NCBI RefSeq assembly: GCF_000187745.1
Contig: NZ_GL732495.1
Span: 1-39,696 of the forward strand
Source of the DNA: Streptococcus sp. M334
GTDB lineage: Bacteria; Bacillota; Bacilli; Lactobacillales; Streptococcaceae
Length of the DNA stretch: 39,696 nt
Direction: 5' to 3'
Below are positions 1-8,176 of this stretch, one piece after another. Numbering within the stretch: the first letter of the stretch is position 1; the number at the start of each line of letters is the position of its first letter. Made by a program: the position numbers and the translations under genes. A model generated the notes under the pieces. It searched no databases, was not told the DNA's origin, and saw only the letters and a program-made list of their open reading frames with translations.

Positions 1-302
1 GAGACAGTTCGGTCCCTATCCGTCGCGGGCGTAGGAAATTTGAGAGGATCTGCTCCTAGTACGAGAGGACCAGAGTGGACTTACCGCTGGTGTACCAGTT
101 GTCTTGCCAAAGGCATCGCTGGGTAGCTATGTAGGGAAGGGATAAACGCTGAAAGCATCTAAGTGTGAAACCCACCTCAAGATGAGATTTCCCATGATTT
201 TATATCAGTAAGAGCCCTGAGAGATGATCAGGTAGATAGGTTAGAAGTGGAAGTGTGGCGACACATGTAGCGGACTAATACTAATAGCTCGAGGACTTAT
301 CC
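1..302 (+). rRNA. 23S ribosomal RNA, 3' end (partial)
   Basis: The window opens inside the 3' part of a 23S rRNA. The sarcin-ricin loop core (AGTACGAGAGGACC) is visible near 57-70, and the usual 3' end of streptococcal 23S RNA (CTCGAGGACTTATCC) closes at about 302. The 5S gene and tRNA-Asn follow on the same strand, so this is the distal end of an rRNA operon. The exact 3' end is set by analogy with other Firmicutes. Confidence 0.95.
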
Positions 303-381
303 AAAGTAACTGAGAATATGAAAGCGAACGGTTTTCTTGGTTTGAATAGATATTCAATTTTGAGTAGGTATTACTCAGAGT

Positions 382-497
382 TAAGTGACGATAGCCTAGG
401 AGATACACCTGTACCCATGCCGAACACAGAAGTTAAGCCCTAGAACGCCGGAAGTAGTTGGGGGTTGCCCCCTGTGAGATATGGAAGTCGCTTAGCT
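382..497 (+). rRNA. 5S ribosomal RNA
   Basis: A 116-nt 5S rRNA lies 80 nt after the 23S end. It contains the conserved segments CCCATGCCGAACACAGAAG and CGCCGGAAGTAGTTGGGGG. The termini (TAAGTGACG and CGCTTAGC) pair to form helix I. Ends are accurate to a few bases. Confidence 0.95.
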
Positions 498-501
498 TTA
501 T

Positions 502-575
502 TCCGCCATAGCTCAGTTGGTAGTAGCGCATGACTGTTAATCATGATGTCGTAGGTTCGAGTCCTACTGGCGGAG
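502..575 (+). tRNA. tRNA-Asn (anticodon GTT)
   Basis: A cloverleaf is readable. The acceptor strands are TCCGCCA (502-508) and TGGCGGA (568-574) with discriminator G575. The D arm contains GCTCAGTTGGTAGTAGCGC, the anticodon loop is CTGTTAA with GTT at 536-538, and the T arm contains GTAGGTTCGAGTCCTAC. The 3' CCA is not encoded. It follows 5S rRNA directly, as the last gene of the rRNA operon. Confidence 0.97.
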
Positions 576-583
576 TATAGATG

Positions 584-613
584 AAAGGGAACATAACTGT
601 GCTCCCTTTTTTA
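584..613 (+). terminator. Terminator of the rRNA/tRNA-Asn operon
   Basis: The hairpin AAAGGGA (584-590) / TCCCTTT (603-609) is followed by a T-rich tract, 9 nt after the tRNA. It is the natural end of the ribosomal transcript. Confidence 0.8.
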
Positions 614-937
614 TTATATAACTATTAGTCCCTTTGGCTCCATTAAGTGCGAGACAAATAGGCTTCTTTCTCAATTGTATAGTAGATTGAAATAAGATGT
701 GAACAAATCGATTAGGAAAGTCAAATTAATGCCTAGAAATGTTTTAGTAATCGTTACGTACTATTCTAGATTCAGTCCTCTATAGTGGGGTGAAGAAAAG
801 CTAAGATTGAGAAGAGGTTAGGGAAAAGACAATTTCCGCAGAAAATGAAGTAAATCCTCTCGCAATAAAACGCATACTATGCGTTTTTTTATTATATGAC
901 TTTCAGTCCGTCTCGCTCCGTTAGGTGCGAGACAAAA
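614..937. other. Intergenic debris with a diverged internal repeat
   Basis: There is no credible gene here. About 48 bp at 612-659 resemble 890-938: both read TATTATAT..ACT, then AGTCC, CTC and GTGCGAGACAAA, which suggests an old duplication around the insertion site. A hairpin with a T-run (AACGCAT/ATGCGTT, 869-890) looks like an orphan terminator. The rest looks like decayed mobile-element or intergenic sequence. Confidence 0.5.
869..890 (+). terminator. Orphan terminator hairpin
   Basis: AACGCAT (869-875) pairs with ATGCGTT (879-885), followed by seven or more T. No intact gene lies just upstream. It may protect the IS200-like element from the rRNA operon, or be the remnant of a lost gene. 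Confidence 0.5.
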
Positions 938-1694
938 AAACCACCCGCTATGCGGGTGTGCGTCGAAGGTTATACCCCAAAAACTCCAAACGCGATACAA
1001 TAAAGGTGTTCAAGCCAATTGTAAAGCGAAAGGAGAAAAATATGGCACAAAAGGCTCATAGTTTATCGCACACAAAGTGGCACTGTTCTATCACATTGTG
1101 TTCACCCCTAAGTATAGACGAAAAGTCATCTATAATCAATATCGAAGTAGTTTAGGCGAAATATTTCATCGTTTGTGTAGTTATAAAGGAGTTGAAATTA
1201 TCGAGGGTCACTTAATGCCAGACCATGTACACATGTTAGTAAGTATTCCACCAAGGATAAGTGTTTCGAGTTTCATGGGTTATTTAAAAGGAAAAAGTGC
1301 ACTCATGATGTTTGACAAATACGCCAATCTCAAGTACAAGTTTGGGAATCGGCATTTCTAGGCGGAAGATTATTATGTAAGTACAGTAGGGCTTAATGAA
1401 GCCACAATTAAGAAATATATTCAAGATTAAAGAAATTATCCAGTGGATGATTTCTTCACGAGTATGAAAATTTGAAAACGAGTAAAGCATGATATAGCAC
1501 TAGATAAATTGAGTGTAAAAGAATATGAGGATCCCTTTAGGGATAGTGGTAAGTAATACTAAAGCCTCTTTGAGAGGCAAGTGACGAGTCAAGAGCAATA
1601 AGGCTTGAACAACGTGAAAGCCAGCGTCTTTAGGCGCTGGCTGGTAATTTGGGCTTATAGCCCTGGGACAAACCACCCGTTTGACGGGTGGTCA
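938..1694 (+). mobile_element. Degenerate IS200/IS605-type insertion sequence
   Basis: A single broken tnpA gene is bracketed by short imperfect palindromes and has no terminal inverted repeats, as in the IS200 group. The left hairpin is CACCCGC (942-948) / GCGGGTG (952-958). The right hairpin is ACCACCCGT (1672-1680) / ACGGGTGGT (1684-1692). Further hairpins lie at 1619-1642 (AGCCAGCG/CGCTGGCT) and 1651-1663. The two end hairpins share ACCACCCG, as expected for TnpA recognition of related subterminal hairpins. Exact cleavage sites cannot be fixed from sequence alone. Confidence 0.7.
1042..1556 (+). pseudogene. tnpA: IS200-family transposase tnpA, inactivated
   Basis: This is a Y1-type (single catalytic tyrosine, HUH) transposase remnant. 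It starts MAQKAHSLSHTKW after an AAAGGAG ribosome site. Near 1080 the frame shifts, and the next frame continues HIVFTPKYRRKVIYNQYRSS with the HUH metal motif in GHLMPDHVHMLVSIPP. A TAG at about 1361 stands where Trp is expected (NRHF*AEDYYVSTVG). An extra stretch of about 60 bp around 1425-1485 separates IKKYIQD from HDIALDKLSVKEYEDPFRDSGK. At least three lesions mean it cannot make a functional transposase. Confidence 0.85.
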
Positions 1695-1812
1695 TGATTT
1701 TAAGATTTTTACCTCAGTCTCTTTTAGTATTTAACACAGTTAATAAGGTCTTTAATAGTCTAATTTAGTTAGTAAATTTGTTTCTATTCTGTCAACTTTT
1801 CCTATTTTTTCT

Positions 1813-1879
1813 CTTGTTGAGGTTGGTATTTTAACAATTCAGGAATTATTAATGATTAATTAAAATTTTTTGTTAGAAT
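1813..1879 (+). promoter_or_regulatory. ComE-type early competence promoter of comW
   Basis: The box ACAATTCAG (1834-1842) matches the ComE consensus aCAnTTcaG. A weaker copy, CTTGTTGAG (1813-1821), lies exactly 21 bp upstream, giving two direct repeats with a 12-bp spacer. An extended -10 (TG-T-TAGAAT, 1871-1879) starts 31 bp after the second repeat. The same geometry occurs at comA and at 17708 in this window. A phosphorylated-ComE promoter is inferred, and comW is known as an early competence gene. Confidence 0.75.
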
Positions 1880-1910
1880 AAGGTCATAAAAAGAAAAGGA
1901 GTATATATTT

Positions 1911-2147
1911 ATGCTACAAAGTATTTATGATCAGATGACAGATTTCTATAACAGTATCGAAGAAGAGTATGCTACTTTCTTTGGTGATAGTTGGGAGTGG
2001 GAAGATTTTCATTTTAAATTTTTGATTTATTATCTTTTCCGATATAGCATTGGGTGTCGTAGGGATTTTATTGTCTACCATTATCGTGTTGCTTATCGTT
2101 TGTATCTTGAAAAATTGATAATGAAACAAGGTTTTGTTGCTTGTTGA
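1911..2147 (+). CDS. comW: ComW, competence sigma-factor activator
   Basis: A 78-aa acidic/aromatic protein recognised as pneumococcal ComW (MLQSIYDQMTDFYNSIEEEY). It has no enzymatic motif and no membrane segment. ComW protects the alternative sigma factor SigX (ComX) from proteolysis and helps it activate late competence promoters. An AAAAGGAG ribosome site ends 10 nt before the ATG, and a ComE-type promoter lies upstream. Its position between a decayed IS and purA agrees with the pneumococcal order I remember. The 78-aa length matches the known protein, so it appears intact. Confidence 0.95.
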   Translation: MLQSIYDQMTDFYNSIEEEYATFFGDSWEWEDFHFKFLIYYLFRYSIGCRRDFIVYHYRVAYRLYLEKLIMKQGFVAC

Positions 2148-2270
2148 GACAGTATGGATTAATTTCCGAACAAATTTGTTATTTTATAGAAAAATAATAA
2201 TAAATAGCTGGTTATTTTTCTAAATCATTTTTTAATAGTTGGAAATAGCAAATCTTTCTATTGTTTCTTC

Positions 2271-2299
2271 TTGATAAAAAGGCGATTTTTTCTTATAAT
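2271..2299 (+). promoter_or_regulatory. purA promoter
   Basis: TTGATA (2271-2276), a 17-bp spacer and TATAAT (2294-2299) form a near-consensus housekeeping promoter. A second TATAAT at 2311-2316 lacks a matching -35. No competence element is visible. Confidence 0.75.
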
Positions 2300-2308
2300 A
2301 AATTGTAA

Positions 2309-3664
<1,356 letters not shown>

Positions 3665-3670
3665 GAGATT

Positions 3671-3703
3671 TTTAAGATTTGTTTAAGATAGTTCGGGTAT
3701 ACT
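3671..3703 (+). promoter_or_regulatory. CiaR-binding site and -10 of a csRNA promoter
   Basis: The direct repeat TTTAAG-N5-TTTAAG (3671-3676 and 3682-3687) is a perfect match to the CiaR operator. A TATACT -10 (3698-3703) follows 10 bp later, the spacing known for CiaR-activated promoters. The repeats replace a -35 box. Response-regulator activation by CiaR is inferred. Confidence 0.85.
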
Positions 3704-3709
3704 ATAAAC

Positions 3710-3809
3710 AGTTACAAGAAGACCTCCTAACTTGTTGTAACAAATATCCTAAACTTTTCTTTTTCATAATAATCTCCCTATAAAGTCACCGCATTCGGTG
3801 GCTTTTTTT
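3710..3809 (+). ncRNA. cia-dependent small RNA (csRNA family)
   Basis: An RNA of about 100 nt is predicted from the CiaR-type promoter to the terminator at 3784-3809. The 5' hairpin GTTACAA (3711-3717) / TTGTAAC (3735-3741) presents an ACCTCCT loop (3722-3728), complementary to Shine-Dalgarno sequences. A second pyrimidine-rich stretch (ATCTCCCT, about 3771-3778) is unpaired before the terminator. This architecture is typical of streptococcal csRNAs, which act at translation starts and restrain competence in pneumococcus through comC. I cannot say which numbered csRNA it is. Confidence 0.8.
3784..3809 (+). terminator. Terminator of the csRNA
   Basis: AGTCACCG (3784-3791) pairs with CGGTGGCT (3796-3803), followed by seven T. 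It ends the small RNA before tadA. Confidence 0.85.
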
Positions 3810-3863
3810 GTGTTGGGATTCATGATATAATAATAAAATCGATAAGTAGGAAAAGAGAAACGG

Positions 3864-4331
3864 ATGAATTATACAGTTGAAGAAAAAGAAGTCTTCATGA
3901 GAGAGGCCTTGAGAGAGGCTGAGATTGCTCTTGAACACGATGAAATTCCAATTGGTTGTGTGATTGTCAAGGACGGAGCAATCATTGGCCGTGGGCATAA
4001 TGCGCGTGAAGAGTTGCAACGAGCAGTTATGCATGCGGAGATTATGGCCATAGAGAATGCGAACTTGAGTGAGGAGAGTTGGCGCTTGCTGGATTGCACG
4101 CTTTTTGTGACTATTGAGCCTTGTGTCATGTGTAGTGGGGCGATTGGACTTGCCCGCATTCCAAACGTGGTCTATGGGGCTAAAAACCAGAAATTTGGCG
4201 CTGCTGGGAGTTTGTACGATATCTTGACAGATGAGCGTCTCAACCATCGTGTGGATGTTGAAACGGGAATTTTGGAAGATGAATGCGCAGCTATTATGCA
4301 GAACTTTTTTAGAAATAGACGGAAAAAATAA
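3864..4331 (+). CDS. tadA: tRNA-specific adenosine deaminase
   Basis: Converts adenosine-34 of tRNA-Arg(ACG) to inosine. The 155 residues form a CDA-fold deaminase with the zinc and catalytic motif HAE (57-59) and PCVMC (86-90). The protein length is normal for the family. It starts at an ATG about 30 nt downstream of an extended -10 (TGATATAAT, 3823-3831), so it probably has its own promoter after the csRNA terminator. The SRP RNA gene follows, an arrangement I recall from other streptococci. Confidence 0.95.
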   Translation: MNYTVEEKEVFMREALREAEIALEHDEIPIGCVIVKDGAIIGRGHNAREELQRAVMHAEIMAIENANLSEESWRLLDCTLFVTIEPCVMCSGAIGLARIPNVVYGAKNQKFGAAGSLYDILTDERLNHRVDVETGILEDECAAIMQNFFRNRRKK

Positions 4332-4357
4332 TTTTGCTTTTAAAATGAAGAGGAATG

Positions 4358-4366
4358 TGATATAAT
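4358..4366 (+). promoter_or_regulatory. Extended -10 promoter of the SRP RNA
   Basis: TG-A-TATAAT at 4358-4366 places transcription start at about 4372, exactly where the SRP RNA helix begins. No good -35 is seen at 17 bp, consistent with an extended -10 promoter. Confidence 0.7.
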
Positions 4367-4371
4367 AAATA

Positions 4372-4450
4372 GTGGAGCAACAGTTCTGCGTGAAGCGGGT
4401 CAGGGGAGGAATCCAGCAGCCCTAAGCGATTTGAATTGTGTGCTCTTTTT
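4372..4450 (+). ncRNA. ffs: Small bacterial signal recognition particle RNA (4.5S-like)
   Basis: A short SRP RNA of about 80 nt. It carries the universally conserved Ffh-binding domain: GGTCAGGGGAGGAATC on the 5' side, and CAGCAGCCCTAAGC on the 3' side. The termini pair (GAGCA near 4375 with TGCTC near 4441-4445), and a U-run at 4446-4452 terminates transcription. It guides Ffh-bound ribosomes to FtsY at the membrane. It sits between tadA and dut. Confidence 0.95.
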
Positions 4451-4461
4451 TTCGTGCTTTT

Positions 4462-4469
4462 TCCGAATA
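4462..4469 (+). promoter_or_regulatory. Competence cin-box-like promoter of dut-radA operon
   Basis: TCCGAATA, preceded by a T-rich tract and about 50 bp before dut, differs by one base from the SigX (ComX) cin-box TACGAATA. The dut-to-radA genes are known late competence genes in pneumococcus, which supports the call. The sequence alone does not prove activity. Confidence 0.65.
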
Positions 4470-4517
4470 AATAAGATAGAATAATCTAGAATAAATGATA
4501 ATAGAAAAGAGAAGAAT

Positions 4518-4961
4518 ATGAAAATTCGTGGTTTTGAATTGGTTTCTAGTTTTACAGATGAAAATTTATTACCCAAGCGTGAGACAGCGCATGCGGCTGG
4601 TTACGACTTAAAGGTTGCGGAACGGACTGTGATTGCGCCAGGAGAGATTGTCTTGGTTCCGACAGGGGTTAAGGCTTATATGCAGCCGACTGAGGTTCTC
4701 TACCTCTATGATCGCTCTTCAAACCCTCGTAAGAAGGGCTTGGTCTTGATTAACTCGGTTGGTGTCATTGATGGGGATTATTATGGAAATCCTGGGAATG
4801 AAGGGCATATTTTTGCTCAGATGAAGAATATCACAGACCAAGAGGTTGTTCTTGAAGTTGGGGAACGTGTGGTCCAGGCTGTCTTTGCTCCTTTCTTAAT
4901 TGCAGATGGAGATGCAGCTGATGGCGTGCGAACTGGTGGATTTGGATCGACTGGGCACTAG
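4518..4961 (+). CDS. dut: Deoxyuridine 5'-triphosphate nucleotidohydrolase
   Basis: Hydrolyses dUTP to dUMP and pyrophosphate, keeping uracil out of DNA. The 147 residues contain the trimeric dUTPase motifs: the AAGYDLK segment, a motif-2-like YDRSSNPRKKGL, the substrate loop NSVGVIDGDYYGNPGNEG with the catalytic Asp, and a C-terminal glycine-rich GGFGSTGH arm. A GAGAAG ribosome site precedes the ATG. It is the first gene after the competence-type box, and the phosphatase gene starts 1 nt after its stop codon, so the two are cotranscribed. Confidence 0.95.
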   Translation: MKIRGFELVSSFTDENLLPKRETAHAAGYDLKVAERTVIAPGEIVLVPTGVKAYMQPTEVLYLYDRSSNPRKKGLVLINSVGVIDGDYYGNPGNEGHIFAQMKNITDQEVVLEVGERVVQAVFAPFLIADGDAADGVRTGGFGSTGH

Positions 4962-4962
4962 A

Positions 4963-5502
4963 ATGAAGATTATCTTTGTACGTCATGGAGAGCCAGATTA
5001 TAGTATGCTTGATAAACTTGAAAATCCACAACTCTATAGTGGTTTTGGTCGTGATTTAGCACCATTGACAGGAAAAGGTCGCAGTCTGGCAAAAGAAGTT
5101 GCTAAAACTGCATGTTTTGGAAAGGCAGAGATTATTATTTCATCGTCTGTGACGAGGGCTTTAGAAACAGCCCATTATATAGCAGTTGAAACAGGATTGG
5201 ACTTATTTGTGGAGCCGTTTTTTCATGAGTGGCGTCCAGACTTAGATGGTACTAACTCTGATTTAACTAGTGTATTGGTAGCTCATGAATATTATCTAAA
5301 ACATCAAGGAAGTTTACCTGAAGATTCTCCTTATCGCTATGAAACAGCTCTGGAGATGCGTCATCGTTTTTTAAGAACTTTGGAAAAATATAAAAATTAT
5401 AAAACTATTATCATTGTAACTCACGGAATGCTCATGCGTCAGTTTGTGCCAAATGAGAAGATTGATTTTTGCCAAGTGATTGAGTGTGAGTTAGAGATAT
5501 AG
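4963..5502 (+). CDS. Histidine phosphatase family protein (copy 1)
   Basis: A 179-aa protein with the branch-1 signature at its N terminus ([12 protein letters not shown] at about 7-9) and the second catalytic His in IVTHGMLMRQF, typical of phosphoglycerate mutase-like phosphatases. Its substrate is unknown. The start at 4963 is chosen because it gives the family N terminus MKIIFVRHG; an upstream frame extension overlaps dut. The last 20 codons and the following DNA are almost identical to those of the second copy ending at 6207, so this gene lies at the edge of a duplication. Confidence 0.88.
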   Translation: MKIIFVRHGEPDYSMLDKLENPQLYSGFGRDLAPLTGKGRSLAKEVAKTACFGKAEIIISSSVTRALETAHYIAVETGLDLFVEPFFHEWRPDLDGTNSDLTSVLVAHEYYLKHQGSLPEDSPYRYETALEMRHRFLRTLEKYKNYKTIIIVTHGMLMRQFVPNEKIDFCQVIECELEI

Positions 5503-5665
5503 AAAGAGGTTTATCATCGCAAAAAAAAAAGCGACATTTGTATGTCAAAATTGTGGGTATAATTCCCCTAAATATCTGGGACGATGCCCCAACTGTGGGT
5601 CTTGGTCTTCTTTTGTAGAAGAGGTTGAGGTTGCCGAGGTCAAAAATGCGCGTGTGTCCTTGACA
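5440..5665 (+). repeat. 226-bp direct repeat, copy 1 (phosphatase 3' end plus radA 5' end)
   Basis: This segment matches 6145-6370 along its full 226 bp with about five mismatches by eye. It spans the last 20 codons of a histidine phosphatase gene and the first 50 or so codons of radA. The unique DNA between the copies (5666-6144) carries most of the second phosphatase. Confidence 0.95.
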
Positions 5666-5695
5666 TTGGATAGTTTTATGGGGATCTTAATATGA
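5516..5695 (+). pseudogene. Duplicated radA 5' fragment (free-standing RadA zinc finger ORF)
   Basis: It begins at the same non-standard ATC as radA and encodes the RadA N terminus: [12 protein letters not shown], then GRCPNC, ending NARVSLT. It then leaves homology and stops after LDSFMGILI. The 59 residues would fold as the C4 zinc finger alone, without the RecA core. The stop TGA overlaps the ATG of the next phosphatase (ATGA at 5692-5695), so translation here could couple to that gene. It is most simply a recombination scar, but the frame is open and the cysteines are intact. Confidence 0.85.
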
Positions 5696-6207
5696 AAATT
5701 ATTTTTATCCGTCACGGGGAGCCAGATTACCGTGAGTTAGAGGAGCGTTCTTATACGGGATTTGGGATAGATTTGGCACCCTTGTCTGATAAGGGACGGC
5801 AGCAAGCTCAGAAACTGAGCAAAAATCCTTTACTCCCTTCAGCTGAAATAATTATATCTTCTGCAGTCACAAGAGCTTTAGAAACGGCTTCTTATGTGGC
5901 CTGTGCTACGGGTCTTCCTTTAAGAGTAGAGCCTTTATTACATGAATGGCAGGTCTATGAAAGTGGCACAGATAATTTTGAAAAAGCTCGTACTATGTTT
6001 CTAGAAAATAAGGGGGAGTTACTTCCTAATAGTCCTATTCAATATGAGACAGCTACGGAAATGAAGTCTCGTTTTCTAGAATGTATGTCTAAGTATCGAG
6101 AACATCAGACTGTGGTAGTTGTAGCTCATAACATGCTTATGCGCCAGTTTGTGCCAAATGAGAAGATTGATTTTTGCCAAGTGATTGAGTGTGAGTTAGA
6201 GATATAG
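5692..6207 (+). CDS. Histidine phosphatase family protein (copy 2)
   Basis: A 171-aa paralogue of the upstream phosphatase, with FIRHGEPDY at the N terminus and the second His in [11 protein letters not shown]. The C-terminal 20 residues (from [10 protein letters not shown] on) are identical to copy 1, while the middle is clearly diverged, with a different length and many substitutions. A whole divergent allele has therefore been inserted next to the resident gene, duplicating the flanking DNA. The ATG overlaps the stop of the radA fragment. radA follows 13 nt after its stop. Confidence 0.88.
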   Translation: MKIIFIRHGEPDYRELEERSYTGFGIDLAPLSDKGRQQAQKLSKNPLLPSAEIIISSAVTRALETASYVACATGLPLRVEPLLHEWQVYESGTDNFEKARTMFLENKGELLPNSPIQYETATEMKSRFLECMSKYREHQTVVVVAHNMLMRQFVPNEKIDFCQVIECELEI

Positions 6208-6370
6208 AAAGAGGTTTATCATCGCAAAGAAAAAAGCGACATTTGTATGTCAAAATTGTGGGTATAATTCCCCTAAATATCTGGGACGTTGTCCTAACTG
6301 TGGGTCTTGGTCTTCCTTTGTAGAAGAGGTTGAGGTTGCCGAGGTCAAAAATGCGCGTGTGTCCTTGACA
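6145..6370 (+). repeat. 226-bp direct repeat, copy 2
   Basis: Second copy of the 5440-5665 segment, here continuous with the intact radA gene. Mismatches are limited to a few substitutions near 6227, 6288-6295 and 6316. Confidence 0.95.
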
Positions 6371-7582
6371 GGTGAGAAAACCAAGCCCATGAAACTGGCT
6401 GAGGTGACTTCAATCAACGTTAATCGAACCAAGACGGAGATGGAGGAATTTAACCGTGTACTTGGAGGCGGAGTGGTACCAGGAAGTCTCGTCCTCATCG
6501 GTGGGGATCCTGGGATTGGAAAATCAACCCTTCTCTTACAAGTCTCAACCCAGTTGTCTCAAGTGGGTACGGTTCTCTACGTCAGTGGGGAGGAATCTGC
6601 CCAGCAGATTAAGTTACGAGCAGAGCGCTTGGGAGATATCGATAGCGAGTTTTATCTCTATGCCGAGACCAATATGCAGAGCGTTCGAGCTGAGGTGGAG
6701 CGCATCCAGCCAGACTTCCTCATTATTGACTCTATCCAGACCATTATGTCTCCTGAGATTTCAGGGGTGCAGGGGTCTGTGTCTCAGGTGCGTGAGGTGA
6801 CTGCTGAACTTATGCAGCTGGCCAAAACTAATAACATTGCCATCTTTATCGTAGGGCATGTGACCAAGGAAGGAACCTTGGCTGGGCCTAGAATGTTGGA
6901 GCATATGGTGGATACGGTGCTTTACTTTGAAGGGGAGCGTCACCATACCTTTCGTATTTTGAGAGCGGTCAAAAACCGTTTTGGCTCCACTAATGAGATT
7001 GGGATTTTTGAGATGCAGTCGGGTGGCTTGGTTGAGGTCCTCAATCCGAGTCAAGTTTTCCTAGAAGAGCGTTTGGATGGAGCAACTGGTTCATCAATCG
7101 TTGTGACCATGGAAGGGACTCGTCCTATTTTGGCGGAGGTTCAGGCTTTGGTAACACCGACCATGTTTGGAAATGCTAAGCGTACTACGACAGGGCTTGA
7201 TTTCAATCGCGCCAGCTTGATTATGGCTGTTTTGGAAAAACGAGCAGGTCTTCTCTTGCAAAATCAGGATGCTTACCTCAAATCTGCTGGCGGTGTCAAA
7301 TTGGATGAACCTGCCATTGACTTAGCTGTTGCAGTTGCCATTGCTTCGAGCTATAAAGACAAGCCAACCAACCCTCAGGAATGTTTTGTGGGAGAACTGG
7401 GCTTGACAGGAGAAATTCGGCGCGTGAATCGTATCGAACAACGTATCAACGAAGCTGCTAAACTGGGCTTTACTAAGATTTATGTACCCAAGAATTCCTT
7501 GACAGGAATTACTCCACCTAAGGAAATTCAGGTGATTGGTGTGACTACCATTCAGGAAGTTTTGAAAAAGGTCTTTGCATAA
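6221..7582 (+). CDS. radA: DNA repair protein RadA (Sms)
   Basis: A DnaB-type branch-migration helicase of homologous recombination, needed for transformation in pneumococcus. The full protein is 453 aa: a C4 zinc finger (C10, C13, C24, C27), a RecA-like ATPase with Walker [10 protein letters not shown] (about 95-103), the RadA motif KNRFG, and a C-terminal Lon-like domain ending LKKVFA. No ATG, GTG or TTG lies between the in-frame stop at 6197 and the zinc finger. The start must be ATC at 6221 (or 6218) behind AGAGG at 6210-6214. A GTG at 6359 would delete the zinc finger. It belongs to the dut competence operon. Confidence 0.93.
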   Translation: MAKKKATFVCQNCGYNSPKYLGRCPNCGSWSSFVEEVEVAEVKNARVSLTGEKTKPMKLAEVTSINVNRTKTEMEEFNRVLGGGVVPGSLVLIGGDPGIGKSTLLLQVSTQLSQVGTVLYVSGEESAQQIKLRAERLGDIDSEFYLYAETNMQSVRAEVERIQPDFLIIDSIQTIMSPEISGVQGSVSQVREVTAELMQLAKTNNIAIFIVGHVTKEGTLAGPRMLEHMVDTVLYFEGERHHTFRILRAVKNRFGSTNEIGIFEMQSGGLVEVLNPSQVFLEERLDGATGSSIVVTMEGTRPILAEVQALVTPTMFGNAKRTTTGLDFNRASLIMAVLEKRAGLLLQNQDAYLKSAGGVKLDEPAIDLAVAVAIASSYKDKPTNPQECFVGELGLTGEIRRVNRIEQRINEAAKLGFTKIYVPKNSLTGITPPKEIQVIGVTTIQEVLKKVFA

Positions 7583-7654
7583 TCCGTGACAAATCCTCTT
7601 AAAAATGATAAGATAGGAGAAATATTTGACTATCAAATTTTCAAGGAGGGAATC

Positions 7655-8152
7655 GTGTCGTATTTTGAACAGTTTATGCAAGCCAATCAGGCTTATGTTG
7701 CCCTACATGGGCAGTTAAATCTGCCACTTAAACCCAAAACCAGAGTAGCTATTGTGACCTGCATGGATTCACGTTTGCACGTTGCACAAGCTTTGGGATT
7801 GGCACTTGGGGATGCTCATATCTTGCGGAATGCAGGTGGTCGAGTGACTGAGGACATGATTCGTTCGCTGGTGATTTCCCAGCAACAGATGGGAACAAGA
7901 GAGATTGTGGTGCTGCACCATACAGACTGTGGTGCTCAGACCTTTGAAAATGGCCCTTTTCAGGAGTATTTAAAAGAGGAACTAGGTGTCGATGTGTCAG
8001 ACCAGGACTTCTTGCCCTTTCAAGATATAGAGGAGAGTGTACGTGAGGACATGCAACTCCTTATCGAGTCCCCCCTAATACCAGATGATGTCATTATTTC
8101 TGGTGCCATTTATGATGTGGATACAGGAAGTATGACAGTTGTAGAATTATAA
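7655..8152 (+). CDS. Beta-class carbonic anhydrase
   Basis: Interconverts CO2 and bicarbonate, supplying bicarbonate for fatty acid and nucleotide synthesis. The 165 residues include the zinc and catalytic motif CMDSR (C36, D38, R40) and HTDC (H89, C92). The GTG start at 7655 follows a strong AAGGAGGG (7643-7650) and gives the usual streptococcal length; the longer frame from 7586 has no ribosome site. It lies about 70 nt after radA, probably in the same transcript. Confidence 0.93.
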   Translation: MSYFEQFMQANQAYVALHGQLNLPLKPKTRVAIVTCMDSRLHVAQALGLALGDAHILRNAGGRVTEDMIRSLVISQQQMGTREIVVLHHTDCGAQTFENGPFQEYLKEELGVDVSDQDFLPFQDIEESVREDMQLLIESPLIPDDVIISGAIYDVDTGSMTVVEL

Positions 8153-8176
8153 ATACTTCATTTAGAAAGAAAGTGT

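Noticed and set aside
3786..4247. 153-codon minus-strand ORF over tadA
   Set aside because: It overlaps a clear tadA gene and the csRNA terminator, has no recognisable motif and no ribosome site.
7586..7654. Longer carbonic anhydrase start
   Set aside because: GTG at 7586 has no ribosome site, and the added residues are not part of the domain; GTG at 7655 has AAGGAGGG.
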